Below are positions 44,683 through 58,300 of a stretch of 64,000 nt of DNA, one piece after another; within the stretch, counting starts at the first letter, position 1, and each line of letters starts with the position of its first letter. The notes below the pieces were generated by a model. It saw only the letters and a program-made list of their open reading frames with translations. It was not told the DNA's origin and did no database searches. Made by a program: the position numbers and the translations under genes. This DNA is from Polytrichum commune (Eukaryota; Streptophyta; Polytrichopsida; Polytrichales; Polytrichaceae), in assembly GCA_950295325.1 (NCBI GenBank), contig OX485805.1, forward strand, positions 42,926,758 to 42,990,757, in the 5' to 3' direction.

Positions 44683-45656
44683 TGTCGCAACCCTTGCTAG
44701 GTCCCTTAACAATCTTGCCAATTTTCGTTTCTAGCAAAGGTTACGAGCGCTAACCCTTCGCATTCCGCCATGCTAATGGATAGCTCCTCTTACCCCGGAC
44801 CAATAGTTCATAGGAGGGGAACCAACCCTCCTACTTTGCTTTCGGGACTCACCCCTTAATCGGTAACCCATTTCCCCAATGTGGACTTCCATCCATGGAA
44901 GTCCAATCCCATGTTGATCATCGCGTTGCCGGAGCAACACTACAACATCCCGAACCATACTAGGCAACTATGGCCTCACATTGGGCCAATGCCCATGGAG
45001 GCCGTGCCGTTCGGCCTCGGGTGGGTGAGGCCACACCACCTCACCCATATAAGCCTCTAGGACTTCACGCGGGGCCCCTACCCCACCGTCAACCAACCTC
45101 TTGTCTCTCTACCAAGAGTTGGGGCCAAGTGGACATTTTCCTTTAGCTGCTGGGCCTAGAACCCCCCCAGCAGCTTCAGACCATCATAACTTCCTTGTAT
45201 GATGTCTGATCATAACAACCAACCACTCCATGTTCATCTACGCTTCACGTAGATGCCGATGGACTCCTCACTTGCTCCATTTGAGCAAGTGTTGAGGAAG
45301 TTATGCCTGTTTGAACCTTGGCAGTCCCGGGAATCACTCCCAGGCACTGCTGTACCAGGGCGCTGTCCCGGGACAGCGCCCCACTCAAATGGCCATAACT
45401 CCTAGCTCACACCTCCGATTGAGGTGTTCTTGAGCTTTCTAGAATCACCACGCCATGAGCTACGCATAGCTCATGGCCTTACCCTTGTGCCTCCTAATCT
45501 TCGTGGGTGGGAGGCGTTCCCAACGCCCGGGGCCCTCACCCACACTAGGATCACTTGGGCCCTCTCACCAACGGCGCCACAAGTCCCGGGTGTCACTCCG
45601 GGGTCCCCCTTGTGCCCATGGTGTTTCGGGCACTCCTCATGGAGAGGTGCGCGACA
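44683..45656 (-). repeat. 3' LTR of element E
   Basis: 974 bp. It carries paired changes in one hairpin (ACTTGCTCCATTTGAGCAAGT) relative to element A. Confidence 0.9.
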
Positions 45657-46805
45657 CTCACCCCCACCAAACGGAGTCGATGCCCTCATCGACTATACTC
45701 GTAGTCGGCACACCAATTCTCAAGTTGCCATCCTCTATGGTGCGGCATTGTGTTTACCTTAGGGCGCGACCCCCACAATGCATCTTCAAATTTGGCATAG
45801 TCCCAAAGGTGTCGTTCCTAGGTGGTCCGTTAGCGACCTTGGATCTCTCATCCAAGGACCTAACCTATAGTAGACCCACCTACTTTGGGACTCACTTGGG
45901 TTGCCCCCCCTTTGGGGCCTCCCCCGTTAGGCTCCACTAGCCTAACGTGACACATCTAGGCGAGACCTCAACGCTTCCACTAAGTTGTCTCGGTTGCAAC
46001 TCCGAGATGGCTTTCCATTGTTAAGCCACGCCTCGATCGCACGGGGGTGATGCCAAGTCCCGCCCGACTCGGTTCCCACTTTGCTCTTTCGAGACATGGG
46101 TTCATGACTCCCATGCGCCAACTTTCGTTAGCTCGCGGGTAGCACTTTTATGAGCACGCGCCATCACCTTGTCCCCGCCCGGACAAGCCCACGGCTAAGA
46201 AGTTTTTTGGTTTTATCCAAGGCCCCTCCTAGCCATGGCCCCCAATTACTCGGCTTACCCAACCTAGTTTGGCATATCTATTCCCCCTCTTCCACTAACC
46301 AAGCACAAGTACAAGACTAGGACCTCATCTCATACTTTCCTCTTTGCACCACTAAAGTTTGGACTTTATTCCCTCAAGCCAAAGAACAAGTTAATGTTGT
46401 GGAGCAATTAGCCTCGAAGCTAAGTGTGCTACTAGCGTCTCTCCCCCACTAAAGGAGATTGATGTCCTCATCAATGCCTACGCTTCATTTTATTGGAATC
46501 CTTAGCCTTAGTTTCTTCAAAGTGCTTTACCAATTCCTTGGCGTTCATCATGTCTCTTGCCGCCACCCAAACGGCTTCTTTCTCATGGTATCCTCACCAT
46601 TTCACCAAGTACTCCTTTGTACATTTTCTTTCATTTTCACTTGGGCTTCCTACACTTGAGGATGCCCTCTTACCTCATGTTCCAAATGACCTCCACAAGG
46701 TCGGGACGTGGCCTAATCACTTGCTTGTGATCGGGCCACAAGGTGTCGTCCTAAAATGACTTTCGTAATGAGACATGAAATGTCGGATGCACTTTGATGT
46801 CCAGC
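44683..46805 (-). mobile_element. Element E, 3' part (inserted in D, interrupted by F)
   Basis: A 3' LTR at 44683-45656 (974 bp, TGTCGCAACC to GCGCGACA) is followed inward by the usual 3' non-coding block and the first part of the pol tail up to 46805, where element F is inserted with target duplication CCAGC. E continues for 143 bp at 54141. Its own 5' half is missing. Confidence 0.85.
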
Positions 46806-47778
46806 TGTCGCGCACCTCTCCATGAGGAGTGCCCGAAACACCATGGGCACAAGGGGGACCTCGGAGTGACACCCGGGACTTGTGGCGCCGTTGGTGAGAG
46901 GGCCCAAGTGATCCTAGTGTGGGTGAGGGCCCCGGGCGTTGGGAACGCCTCCCACCCACAAAGACTAGGAGGCATGAGGGTGAGGCCATGAGCTATGCGT
47001 AGCTCATGGCGTGGTGATTCTAGAATGCTCAAGATCACCTCAATCGGAGGTGTGAGCTAGGAGTTATGGCTATTTGAGTGGGGTGCTGTCCTGGGACAGC
47101 GCCCAGGTACAGCAGTGCCTGGGAGTGAGTCCCGGGACTGCCAAGGTTCAAACAGGCATAACTTCCTCAAGACTTGCCCGAATGGGGCAAGCGAGGAGTC
47201 CATCGGCATCTACGTGAAGCGTAGATGAGGATGGAGTGGTTGGTTGTGATGATCAGACATCATACAAGGAAGTTATGATGGTCTGAAGCTGCTGGGGGGG
47301 TTCTAGGCCCAGTAGCTAAGGGAAAATGTCCACTTGGCCCCAACTCTTGGTAGAGAGACAAGAGGTTGGTTGGCGGTGGGGTAGGGGCTCCGTGTAGAGT
47401 CCTAGAGGCTTATATGGGTGAGGTGGTGTGGCCTCACCCACCCGAGGCCGAACGGCACGGCCTCCATGGGCATTGGCCCAATGTGAGGCCATAGTTGCCT
47501 AGTATGGTTCGGGTTGTTGTAGTGTTGCTCCGGCAACGCGATGATCAACATGGGATTGGACTTCCATGGATGGAAGTCCACATCTAGGAATGGGTTACCG
47601 ATTAAGGGGTGAGTCCCTAAAGCAAAGTAGGAGGGTTGGTTCCCTCCTATGAACTATAAGGTCCGGGGTAGGAGGAGCTAACCATTAGCATGGCGGAATG
47701 CGAATGGTTAGCGCTCGTAACCTTTGCTAGAATTGAAAATTGGCAAGATTATTAAGGGACCTAGCAAGGGTTGCGACA
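46806..47778 (+). repeat. 5' LTR of element F
   Basis: 973 bp, followed by the primer site. It shares CCACAAAGACTAGG and CATCTAGGAATGGG variants with the LTR at 52905, which confirms the pair. Confidence 0.9.
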
Positions 47779-47792
47779 CTTGGTATCAGAGC

Positions 47793-50700
47793 AGGGTTCC
47801 AATATTTGAGCTAGCACTTTGAGGGAAGCATGGCTATCATATAAGCGGGTTATGATGGTGACCCGGGGTTTCCAAAAGGTTGTGAGGCTCAAATTGGAAC
47901 AAAGATCATGTGTAAATGGAATTTGACCATACCATTGGTTCTAATGACAATGGTGGGCATGAGGGTGGATTCGGTGAGGAAAATGGAGGAGTGCTTTGAA
48001 AAGGCTCCCGCAAACCTCGAAAAGTATTCGGGGGCTAGAATACCGAATGCACCCAAAACCTTGGAGGGCATTAATGTTGGATTGAAATTCCAATTCGAAA
48101 TGCTTAGAAGGTGGTGATGTTGAAATGAACTTGGGGCACATGAGGCACACGGGGTCTCTTAAGGCGTATATGTGCGAATTTCACACCCAAATGAATGGTA
48201 CATCTAGGATGGACGAGCTTTCTAAGAAATGCATCGTTTTAGGTGGGTTTCAAAAGCGGGTGGTGAAAACCATGTTCAAGACCCCAAAGCATCTTGAGGA
48301 CGTAGTGCGAATCATAAAGATTTGAAGAGCATTGAAGCCGATGTTCCTAAGAAGAAGTCGGACGGCACATCACCACAAAGTGGGTTTAGCCGAAAGAGGC
48401 CCCAAGGAAATAAGCGCAAGTAGGTTGGCCCATTATACCAAGGCAAATCATGCTAGCTCGTGCCGTGGACGAAATGTGAGAAGGTGGTTTGGTGGTACCA
48501 AGCTAGATCATATTTGTGCCACGGACGGAGTGTTAAAAGTTGGCCTTGCGGACCAAGCCAAACTCATGGTGTTGCCGAGGACCAAATGTTAGACGATGGT
48601 TTTGTGGCCAAGGCTAGTAGCCTTAAGCCAAGGCCAACTATTTTATATCTTGAGGCTCAAATGAATGGGACAAACGTCTAATGGGTTGACAAAGAGGCAA
48701 GCCATGCCTTCTTGAGCCCAAAACTCATAAGGGAGTTGGGGCTTGCCGATTGGTAGAGCGGCCAAGCCCACCAAGGTGCGGTTTGGAAAGGGCAAACCGC
48801 ATGAGACAAAGGAGGCCGCAATGCATGTAACCTTTCAACGTGGGACATTGGATTTTTGTCAAAATTTCACACCAAGTGAAATAGATAAAATGCATGTCAT
48901 TGTGAAGGCCGCCTTCTTTGAAACTCACATGATAGATGTGAGGTGCAAGCCGGTGTGCTTGCGGTGCATTATGATGTGTCATAATGGCAAAGAATTGAAG
49001 TTCAAATTAATAATGACTCCTATGGTAGGAGGACCTAAGTTGAATTTGGTCTTAATGGACCGAATTGAAAAAAAAAAAAAAAAAAAAAACATAATGGTCG
49101 TGGTTCAATTGGAGCAACTCCAAGGAACGTATGGGGAGGCTAGGAAAGATGGGCCTCCCCCAAACAACATTGGTGTGATGTTGGTGAAATACAAGGATGT
49201 ATTCACCAATGTGTTGCCCAAAAAAAAAATTACCGCCAAGAAGTGAAAAATAACTTTGCTCAACGAGAGATTGAGCTCTTGAGGTATGTGGTGATAAATG
49301 AAGTTGGTGGACGAACATGAAGAATGTCAAGGCAATCCGAAAGGAGAATTGGCCCTTGATTCAAAAGGGCTTAGGTCATTTGTTGGCCTAGCCAATTAGT
49401 ACTACAACTTCATTCGAGAGTTTTCTAAGGTTGCTAGGACCTTATTCAACTTATTGAGGAAAATGGCTATCCCAAGAGTGGGATGAGCCTTGTCACCAAG
49501 CCTTTGGAGGGTTCAAAAACAAGTTCTCTTCGCCGCCCGTGCTTAAGTTCGCGGACTTTGACAAACCTTTTGAGGTGCATACGGGGGCGAGTGACTTTAG
49601 CATTGGCGGATGTTGAGGCAAAATGGATGGCCATTGCATATAAGAGCATGAAGCTCGATGGTTGTCCGACCTTGTCCAACTTATGCAAGAAATGGCTATC
49701 CCAAAAGTGGGATGAGCTTTGCCACCAAGTCTTTAAGGAGCTTAAGACCAAGTTCTCTTCGCCGCCCGTGCTCAAGTTTGCGAAATTTGACAAACCTTTT
49801 GAGGTGCATACGGGGGCGAGTAACTTTACCATTGGCGGATGTTGATCCAAGATGGATGCCCATTGCATATGGGAGCATTAAGCTTAAAGGTTGTCAAACC
49901 TTGTCCGACTTGTGAAAGAAATGGCTATCCCAAGAGTGGGATGAGCCTTGCGACCAAGTCTTTGAGAAGCTTAAGAGCAAGTGACTTTACCATTGGCGGA
50001 TGTTGAGGCAAGATGGATGGCCATGGCATATGAGAGCATGAAGCTCGATGGTTGTCCCACCTTGTGCGACTTGTGGAAGAAATGGCTATCCCAAGAGTGG
50101 GATGATGTTTGTCACGAGTCTTTGGGGAGCTTAACACCAAGTTCTCTTCACCGCCCGTGCTCAAGTTCGCGGAGCTTGACAAACCTTTCGAGGTGCATAC
50201 GGGGGTGAATGCCTTTGCCAATGGTGGATTATGTGTAAGATGGATGGCCATTGCATATGGGAGCATAAAGCTCGATGGTTGTCAAAGAAGACAACCAACT
50301 CATGACAAAGAACTTCTTTGCCGTAGTGCATTGCTTGAAGATGTGGCGACATTATATGGGGTCGCACAAAGCAAAGGTCTACATGGACAACGTGTCCTAA
50401 AAGTATTTTGACATACAAGCGTAAGTGAACGCCAAGTCATTGCGGAGGCATGATAGTTTGGCGCTTATGAAGGTGGATTTGATCCACAAACCGGACCGTG
50501 GAAATGTGGTGCCGGATGCGCGAAGTAGACCGGAAGAGTTCCAAGCAATGAGAACCATCCAAACCTTGTGGCTAATGTGTGCCGGCCAAGGAAACTTGTG
50601 ATGCAAGATACGGGAGGGGTAAATTAACTACCCCAAAGCACAAAAGCTTTTAGGTGAGCTTCGCAAGAGCAAGGTGATCAAAGAGGTTAAGTTGGTGGAC

Positions 50701-52889
50701 GGATTGTTCAAGTGCAAACAAAGTCGGGTGTATGTGCCACAAGGCAAGTTCAGGCTATCGGTTTTGAAGGAGGAATTTGATAGTCCTATTGCCGGCCATA
50801 GAGGAGAAAGAAAAAGCCGTCATAGAATGGTGTCAAAGAGGTACCATTGGCGGTGCATAAAGGAAGATATAGGCCACTTTGTGAAGGCTTGAATCAAAGT
50901 GCCAAGTGAACCGAGCCTCTTACCAAAAGCAAGGCGGCTTCTTGCAACCGTTGCCTATCCCGTCGGCGCCATGGCATAGTATGTGCATGGACTTGATCAC
51001 AAGTTTGCCGGAGTCACATGGGTATGATGCCATCTTGTTGATGGTATACCGGTTTGCCAAGTGGGCACACATGGTGCCGATTGTGGGAACCGCCACCGCG
51101 TTGGAGACCGCATAGCCTTTTCTCAAAGAATGGTTGAGGCATCACGGGTTGCCACAAGTGATTGTGTGGGATCAAGATCCAAAGTTCACAAGTGCATTTT
51201 CAATGCATTTCTCTAGGAGGTCGTATTGAAACTAAGGTTTAGCACGACCTTGCATTCCGAAATGGATGGGAAAACAAAGCGTGTGAATGGAGTCTTGAAG
51301 CAATACTTGAGGAACTTGGTGGGGGCGGACCAAGGAGATTGGGCGGACTATGTGGGTCGAGCGGAGTGTAATTGCAATGTAGCCACGCAATTGGCTACCA
51401 AGGGGTGGTCTTTGGTGGTGGCTGATGGAGTGGATGCGCTCCAACCTATTAACCTAGCTCTCGAGGGGGCACATTCAACACTAGAGTTCAACCAAGATGG
51501 TGAGGACTTGGCCAAGGATGGTAAACAAGTTTTGGAGATGACCAAGTTGTTGGTGGAGAAAGCCCGAAGGTGCTACGGAGTGCAAATCAATGCCGGAAGA
51601 CGCGAAGTGGAGTATGAGGTGGGCCAATAAGGTGTTGTTGAATGTGGACAACTTCACCTTGCCCAAAGGCCTTACTCCAAAAGTTCATGTCCAAAATTGG
51701 AGCTTCGTTTTCCATTGTGGAACAAGTGTTCAAGGACATGTATAAGTTGGAATTACCACCGGAGATCAAAGTGCATCCGACATTTCATGTCTCATTACGA
51801 AAGTCATTTTAGGACGACACCTTGTGGCCCGATCACAAGCAAGTGATTAGGCCACCTCCCGACCTTGTGGAGGTCATTTGGAACATGAGGTAGGAGGGCA
51901 CCTTCAAGTGTAGGAAGCCCAAGTGAAAATGAAAAAAATGTACAAAAGAGTACTTGGTGACATGGTGAGGATACCATGAAAAAGAAACCGCTTGGGTGGC
52001 GGCAAGAGACATGGTGAACACCAATGAATAGGTGAAGCACTTTGAAGAAACTAAGGCTAAGGATTCCAATAAAATGAAGCGTAGGCATTGATGAGGACAT
52101 CAATCTCCTTTAGTGGGGGAGAGACGCTAGTAGCACACTTAGCTTCGAGGTTAATTATGCCACAACATGCACTTGTTCTTTGGCTTGAGGGAATAAAGTC
52201 CAAACTTTAGTGGTGCAAAGAGAAAAGTATGAGATGAGGTCCTAGTCTTGTACTTGTGCTTGGTTAATGGAAGAGGGGGAATAGACATGCCAAACTAGGT
52301 TGGGTAAGCCGAGTAATTGGGGCCATGGCTTGGAGGGGCCTTGGATAAAACCAAGAAACTTCTTAGTTGTGGGCTTGTCCGGGCGGGGACAAGGTGATGG
52401 CGCGTGCTCATAAAAGTGCTACCCACGAGCTAATGAGAGTTGGCGCATGGGAGTCATGAACCCATGTCTCGAAAGAGCAAAGTGGGAACCGAGTCGGGCG
52501 GGACTTGGCATCACCCCCGTGCGATCGAGGCGTGGCTTAACAATGGAAAGCCATCTCGGAGTTGCAACCGAGACAACTTAGTGGAAGCGTTGAGGTCTCG
52601 CCTAGATGTGTCACGTTAGGCTAGTGGAGCCTAACGGGGGAGGCCCCAAAGGAGGGGCAACCCAAGTGAGTCTCAAAGTAGGTGGGTCTAGTATAGGTTA
52701 GGTCCTTGGATGAGAGATCCAAGGTCGCTAACGGACCACCTAGGAACGACACCTTTGGGACCATGCCAAATTTAAAGATGCATTGTGGGGGTCGCGCCCT
52801 AAGGTAAACACAATGCCGCACCATAGAGGATGGCAACTTGAGAATTGGTGTGCCGACTCCGAGTATAGTCGATGAGGGCATCGACTCCG
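47793..52889 (+). pseudogene. Degenerate gag-pol interior of element F
   Basis: Gag remnant including [21 protein letters not shown] (47908-48325, broken), three 56-bp-type units (about 48430-48600), protease flank (48740-49040), an oligo-A run (49067-49089), RT scraps (49090-49440), 229-bp units (49461, 49690, 49919 and a shortened one at 50080), RNase H and integrase scraps, an integrase core remnant with Lys for Glu (KTKRVN, near 51270), chromodomain-linker tail and 3' non-coding DNA. Confidence 0.78.
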
Positions 52890-52904
52890 TTTGGTGGGGG
52901 TGAG

Positions 52905-53877
52905 TGTCGCGCACCTCTCCATGAGGAGTGCCCGAAACACCATGGGCACAAGGGGGACCCCGGAGTGACACCCGGGACTTGTGGCGCCGTTGGTGAGAGG
53001 GCCCAAGTGATCCTAGTGTGGGTGAGGGCCCCGGGCGTTGGGAACGCCTCCCACCCACAAAGACTAGGAGGCATGAGGGTGAGGCCATGAGCTATGCGTA
53101 GCTCATGGCGTGGTGATTCTAGAATGCTCAAGATCACCTCAATCGGAGGTGTGAGCTAGGAGTTATGGCTATTTGAGTGGGGTGCTGTCCTGGGACAGCG
53201 CCCAGGTACAGCAGTGCCTGGGAGTGAGTCCCGGGACTGCCAAGGTTCAAACAGGCATAACTTCCTCAAGACTTGCCCGAATGGGGCAAGCGAGGAGTCC
53301 ATCGGCATCTACGTGAAGCGTAGATGAGGATGGAGTGGTTGGTTGTGATGATCAGACATCATACAAGGAAGTTATGATGGTCTGAAGCTGCTGGGGGGGT
53401 TCTAGGCCCAGTAGCTAAGGGAAAATGTCCACTTGGCCCCAACTCTTGGTAGAGAGACAAGAGGTTGGTTGGCGGTGGGGTAGGGGCTCCGTGTAGAGTC
53501 CTAGAGGCTTATATGGGTGAGGTGGTGTGGCCTCACCCACCCGAGGCCGAACGGCACGGCCTCCATGGGCATTGGCCCAATGTGAGGCCATAGTTGCCTA
53601 GTATGGTTCGGGTTGTTGTAGTGTTGCTCCGGCAACGCGATGATCAACATGGGATTGGACTTCCATGGATGGAAGTCCACATCTAGGAATGGGTTACCGA
53701 TTAAGGGGTGAGTCCCTAAAGCAAAGTAGGAGGGTTGGTTCCCTCCTATGAACTATAAGGTCCGGGGTAGGAGGAGCTAACCATTAGCATGGCGGAATGC
53801 GAATGGTTAGCGCTCGTAACCTTTGCTAGAATTGAAAATTGGCAAGATTGCTAAGGGGGTTAGCAAGGGTTGCGACA
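52905..53877 (+). repeat. 3' LTR of element F
   Basis: 973 bp. It ends CTAAGGGGGTTAGCAAGG then GTTGCGACA, unlike the usual ATTAAGGGACCTAGCAAGG. Confidence 0.88.
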
Positions 53878-54140
53878 GTTGTAGTGTTGCTCCGGCAACG
53901 CGATGATCAACATAGGATTGGACTTCCATGGATGGAAGTCCACATTGGGGAAATGGGTTACCGATTAAGGGGTGAGTCCCGAAAGCAAAGTAGGAGGGTT
54001 GGTTCCCTCCTATGAACTATTGGTCCGGGGTAAGAGGAGCTATCCATTAGCATGGCGGAATGCGAAGGGTTAGCGCTCGTTACCTTTGCTAGAAACGAAA
54101 ATTGGCAAGATTATTAAGGGACCTAGCAAGGGTTGCGACA
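53878..54140 (+). repeat. Extra partial LTR (263 bp) at the end of element F
   Basis: Starts GTTGTAGTGTTGCTCCGG, an internal LTR position, and runs to the normal LTR end TTGCGACA. It carries variants of the A/C type rather than those of the adjoining LTR. Confidence 0.85.
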
Positions 54141-54283
54141 CCAGCGGTAATTCCAACTTATACATGTCCTTGAACACTTGTTCCACAATGGAAAACAAAG
54201 CTCGAATTTTGGACATGAACTTTTGGAGCGAGGCCTTCCGGCTAAGTGAAGTTGTTCACATTCAACAACACCTTTTGGCCCAC
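54141..54283 (-). mobile_element. Element E, continuation after F
   Basis: Begins with the second CCAGC and matches the pol-tail region of A and B (for example 22589-22726) until GGCCCACC, where similarity stops abruptly. Confidence 0.8.
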
Positions 54284-54318
54284 CCGAAACAAACCGTTCA
54301 TCGTGTTTGACCTCAACG
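54284..54318. other. 35-bp orphan segment between E and G
   Basis: Not matched by any other element here. It reads as VEVKHDERFVS on the minus strand. It could be host target sequence or filler from the deletion that truncated E. Confidence 0.5.
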
Positions 54319-55292
54319 TGTCGCGCACCTCTCCATGAGGAGTGCCCGAAACACCATGGGCACAAGGGGGACCCCGGAGTGACACCCGGGACTTGTGGCG
54401 CCGTTGGTGAGAGGGCCCAAGTGATCCTAGTGTGGGTGAGGGCCCCGGGCGTTGGGAACGCCTCCCACCCACGGAGACTAGGAGGCACAAGGGCAAGGCC
54501 ATGAGCTATGCGTAGCTCATGGCGTGGTGATTCTAGAATGCTCAAGATCACCTCAATCGGAGGTGTGAGCTAGGAGTTATGGCCATTTGAGTGGGGCGCT
54601 GTCCCGGGACAGCGCCCTGGTACAGCAGTGCCTGGGAGTGATTCCCGGGACTGCCAAGGTTCAAACAGGCATAACTTCCTCAAGACTTGCTCGAATGGAG
54701 CAAGTGAGGAGTCCATCGGCATCTACGTGAAGCGTAGATGAGGATGGAGTGGTTGGTTGTTATGATCAGACATCATACAAGGAAGTTATGATGGTCTGAA
54801 GCTGCTGGGGGGGTTCTAGGCCCAGCAGCTAAGGGAAAATGTCCACTTGGCCCCAACTCTTGGTAGAGAGACAAGAGGTTGGTTGGCGGTGGGGTAGGGG
54901 CTCCGTGTAGAGTCCTAGAGGCTTATATGGGTGAGGTGGTGTGGCCTCACCCACCCGAGGCCGAACGGCAAGGCCTCCATGGGCTTTGGCCTATTGTGAG
55001 GCCATAGTTGCCTAGTATGGTTCGGGTTGTTGTAGTGTTGCTCCGGCAATGCGATGATCAACATAGGATTGGACTTCCATGAATGGAAGTCCACATTGGG
55101 GAAATGGGTTACCGATTAAGGGGTGAGTCCCGAAAGCAAAGTAGGAGGGTTGGTTCCCTCCTATGAACTATTGGTCCGGGGTAAGAGGAGCTATCCATTA
55201 GCATGGCGGAATGCGAAGGGTTAGCGACTCGTAACCTTTGCTAGAATTGAAAATTGGCAAGATTATTAAGGGACCTAGCAAGGGTTGCGACA
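54319..55292 (+). repeat. 5' LTR of element G
   Basis: 974 bp. It shares rare variants (GGCAATGCG, CATGAATGG, GCGACTCGT) with the LTR at 60426. Confidence 0.9.
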
Positions 55293-55306
55293 CTTGGTAT
55301 CAGAGC

Positions 55307-58300
55307 AGGGTTCCAAGTTTTGAGCTCGCACTTTGAGGGAAACATGGGTATCAAAAATGCGGGTTATGATGGTGAGCCCGGGGTTTCCAAAAGGTTGTGA
55401 GGCTCAAATTGGAACAAGGATCATGTGCAAGTGGAATTTGACCATACCATTGGTTCAAATGACAATGGTGGGCATGAGGGTGGATTTGGTAAGGAAAATG
55501 GAGGAGTGCTTTGAAAAGGGCTGCCGCAAACCTCAAAAAACATTTGGGGCCTAGAATACCGAAAGCACCCAAAACCTTGGAGGGCATTAATGTTGGATTG
55601 AAATTCCAATTCGAAATGCTTGGAAGGTATTGATGTTGGAATGAATTTGGTGCTAATGAGGCACCCGGGGCCTCTTAAGGCCCATGTGCGCTATTCAAAC
55701 GCACAAATGAAGGATACACCTAAAACGGACGAGCTTTCTAAGAAATGCATCCTTTTAGGTGGGGTTTTAAAAGCGGGTGGTGGATGCCTTGTTTAAGTCC
55801 CCAAGGCTTCTTGAGGACACGGTGGGGACCATCAAGTTTGCAAGAGCATTGAAGCCAATGGTCCCAAAGATAAGTTCGACGGCGCATCACCACAAGTGGC
55901 TTTAGCCAAAGTTGGTCCCAAAGAAATGAGTGCAAATTGTTTGGTTCATTTTACTTAGGCAAAATATGTTGGTGCCGCTAACGGAATGTTGAAAGGTGGC
56001 TTTATGCTTCCAAGGCAAATCATACTCATGCCGCGGACGGAATGTTGGAAGGTGGGTTTGTCCTACCAAGGCAATTCATGTTCGTGCCGCATACGGAGTG
56101 TGGGAAGGTGGCTTTGTGCTATCAAGGGAAAACATGTTTGTTTTGTGGACAAATTATTGGAAATTGCTTTTGTGGCACTAAACCAATTCGTCCCACGGAC
56201 GAAATGTTAAAAGTTGGCTTTGCGGACCGAGCCAAAACATATTGTTGCGGTGGACGGAGAATTAGATGGTGGCTTTGTGGCCAAGGCTAGTAGCCTTAAG
56301 CCAAGGCCAAGTCATGTATACCTTGAGGCTCAAATGAATGGGAGATATGTCTCATGAGTTGACAAAGAGGCAATGGACTCTTTCATGAGCCCAAAGCTCA
56401 TAAGGGGGTTGGGGCTTGTCAACGCATAGAGCGGGCAAGCCCACCAAGGTGCGGTTTGCAAAGGGCGAACCGCATGAAGCAAAGGAAGCCGCGATGCATG
56501 TAACCTTTCAATGTGGGACATTGGATTTTTGTCAAAATTTCACACCATGTGAAATAGATGAAATGCATGTCATTGTGAAGGCCGCCTTCTTTGAAACTCA
56601 CATGATAGATATGAGGTGCAAGCCGGGTGTTTGCAATGCATTATGATGTGTCATAATAGCAAGGAGATGAAGTTGAAATTGACAAGGAGTCCTATGGTAG
56701 GAGGATCCAAGTTGAATTTGGTCTTAATGGACCAAATGCAAAATGGAAAACATAATGGTTGGAGTTCAATTGGAGCAATTCCAAAGAACTTATGGGGAGG
56801 CTAGGAAAGATGGGCCTCCCCTAAACCGTTTGGTGGGATGTTGGTGAGATACAAGGATGTATTCACCAATGTGTTGCCCAAAGAGTTACCGCCAAGGAGT
56901 GAAAAACAACTTTGCTCAACAAGATATTGAGTTTTTGAGGTATGTGGTGACAAAGGAAGTTGGTGGAAGAACATGAAAAATGTCAAAGCAATCCAAGAGG
57001 AGAATTGGTCTTTGACTCAAAAAAACGGCTAAGTTAGGTCATTTGTTAGCCTAGCCAACTGCTACCACCATTTCATTCGAGGTTTTCTAAGGTTGCTAGG
57101 ACCTTAGTCAATTTGTTGAAAAAAATATTAAAAAAAAAAAATGGCTATTCTAAGAGTGGGATGAGCCTTGTCCCCAAGTCTTTGGGGAGCTTAATACAAA
57201 GTTGTCTTTGCCACCCGTGGTCAAGTTCCCGGAGCTTGACAAACCTTTTGAGGTACATATGGGGGCGAGTGACTTTACTATTAGCGGATGTTGATGATGC
57301 AAGATGGGTGGCCATTGCATATGGAAGCATTAAGCTTAAAGGTTGTCAAACCTTGTGCGACTTGTGAAAGAAATGGCTATCCCAAGAGTGGGATGAGCCT
57401 TACCACCAAGTCTTTGAGAAGCTTAAGAGCAAGTTCTCTTCGCCGCCCGTGCTCAAGTTCGCGGAGTTTGACAAACCTTTTGAGGTGCATACGGGGGCGA
57501 GTGACTTTGCCATTGGCGGATGGTTAACGTAAGATGGATGGCCATTGCATATGAGAGCGTTAAGCTTGATGGTTATCCGACCTTATCCGACTTGTGAAAG
57601 AAATGGCTATCCCAAGAGTGGGATGAGCCTTGCCACCAAGTCTTTGGGGAGCTTGAGAGCAAGTTCTCTTAGACGCCCGTGCTCAAGTTCGCGGAGCTTG
57701 ACAAATCTTTTGAGGTGCATACGGGGGTGAGTAACTTTGCCAATGGTGGATTATGTGTAATTGGATGGCCATTGCATATGGGAGCATGAAGCTCGATGGT
57801 TGTCAAAGAAGACAACCAACTCATGACAAAGAACTTTTTGCCGTAGTGCATTGCTTGAAGATGTGGCGACACTATTTGGGGTCGCACAAAGCATAGGTCT
57901 ATATGGACAATGTGTCCTAAAATAATTTTGACATTCAAGCGCAAGTGAGCGCCAAGTCATTGCGGTGGCATGATAGTTTGGCGCTTATGAAGGTGGATTT
58001 GATCCACAAACCGGACCGTGGAAAGGTGGTGCCGGATGCGCGAAGTAGACCGGAAGAGTTCCAAGCAATGAGAACCATCCAAACCTTGTGGCTAATGTGT
58101 GCCGGCGAAGAAAACTTGTGATGCAAGATACGGGAGGAATAAATTAACTACCCCAAAGTACAAAAGCTTTTAGGTGAGCTTCGCAAGAGCAAGGTGCTTA
58201 AAGAGGTTAAGTTGGTGGACGGATTGTTCAAGTGCAAGCAAAGTTGGGTGTATGTGCCACAAGGCAAGTTGAGGCTATCAGTTTTGAAGGAGGAATATGA

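Larger units (their letters stand above)
46806..54140 (+). mobile_element. Element F: non-autonomous LTR retrotransposon with a compound 3' end
   Basis: On the + strand, inserted in E with target duplication CCAGC (46801-46805 and 54141-54145). 5' LTR 46806-47778, primer site 47781-47792, degenerate interior, 3' LTR 52905-53877, then an extra 263-bp partial LTR (53878-54140). The duplication matches only at the outer end of the partial LTR, so the extra piece belongs to F. Confidence 0.88.

Noticed and set aside
54284-54318. Remnant of the missing 3' part of K
   Set aside because: Only 35 bp, and no match to J or K could be shown.
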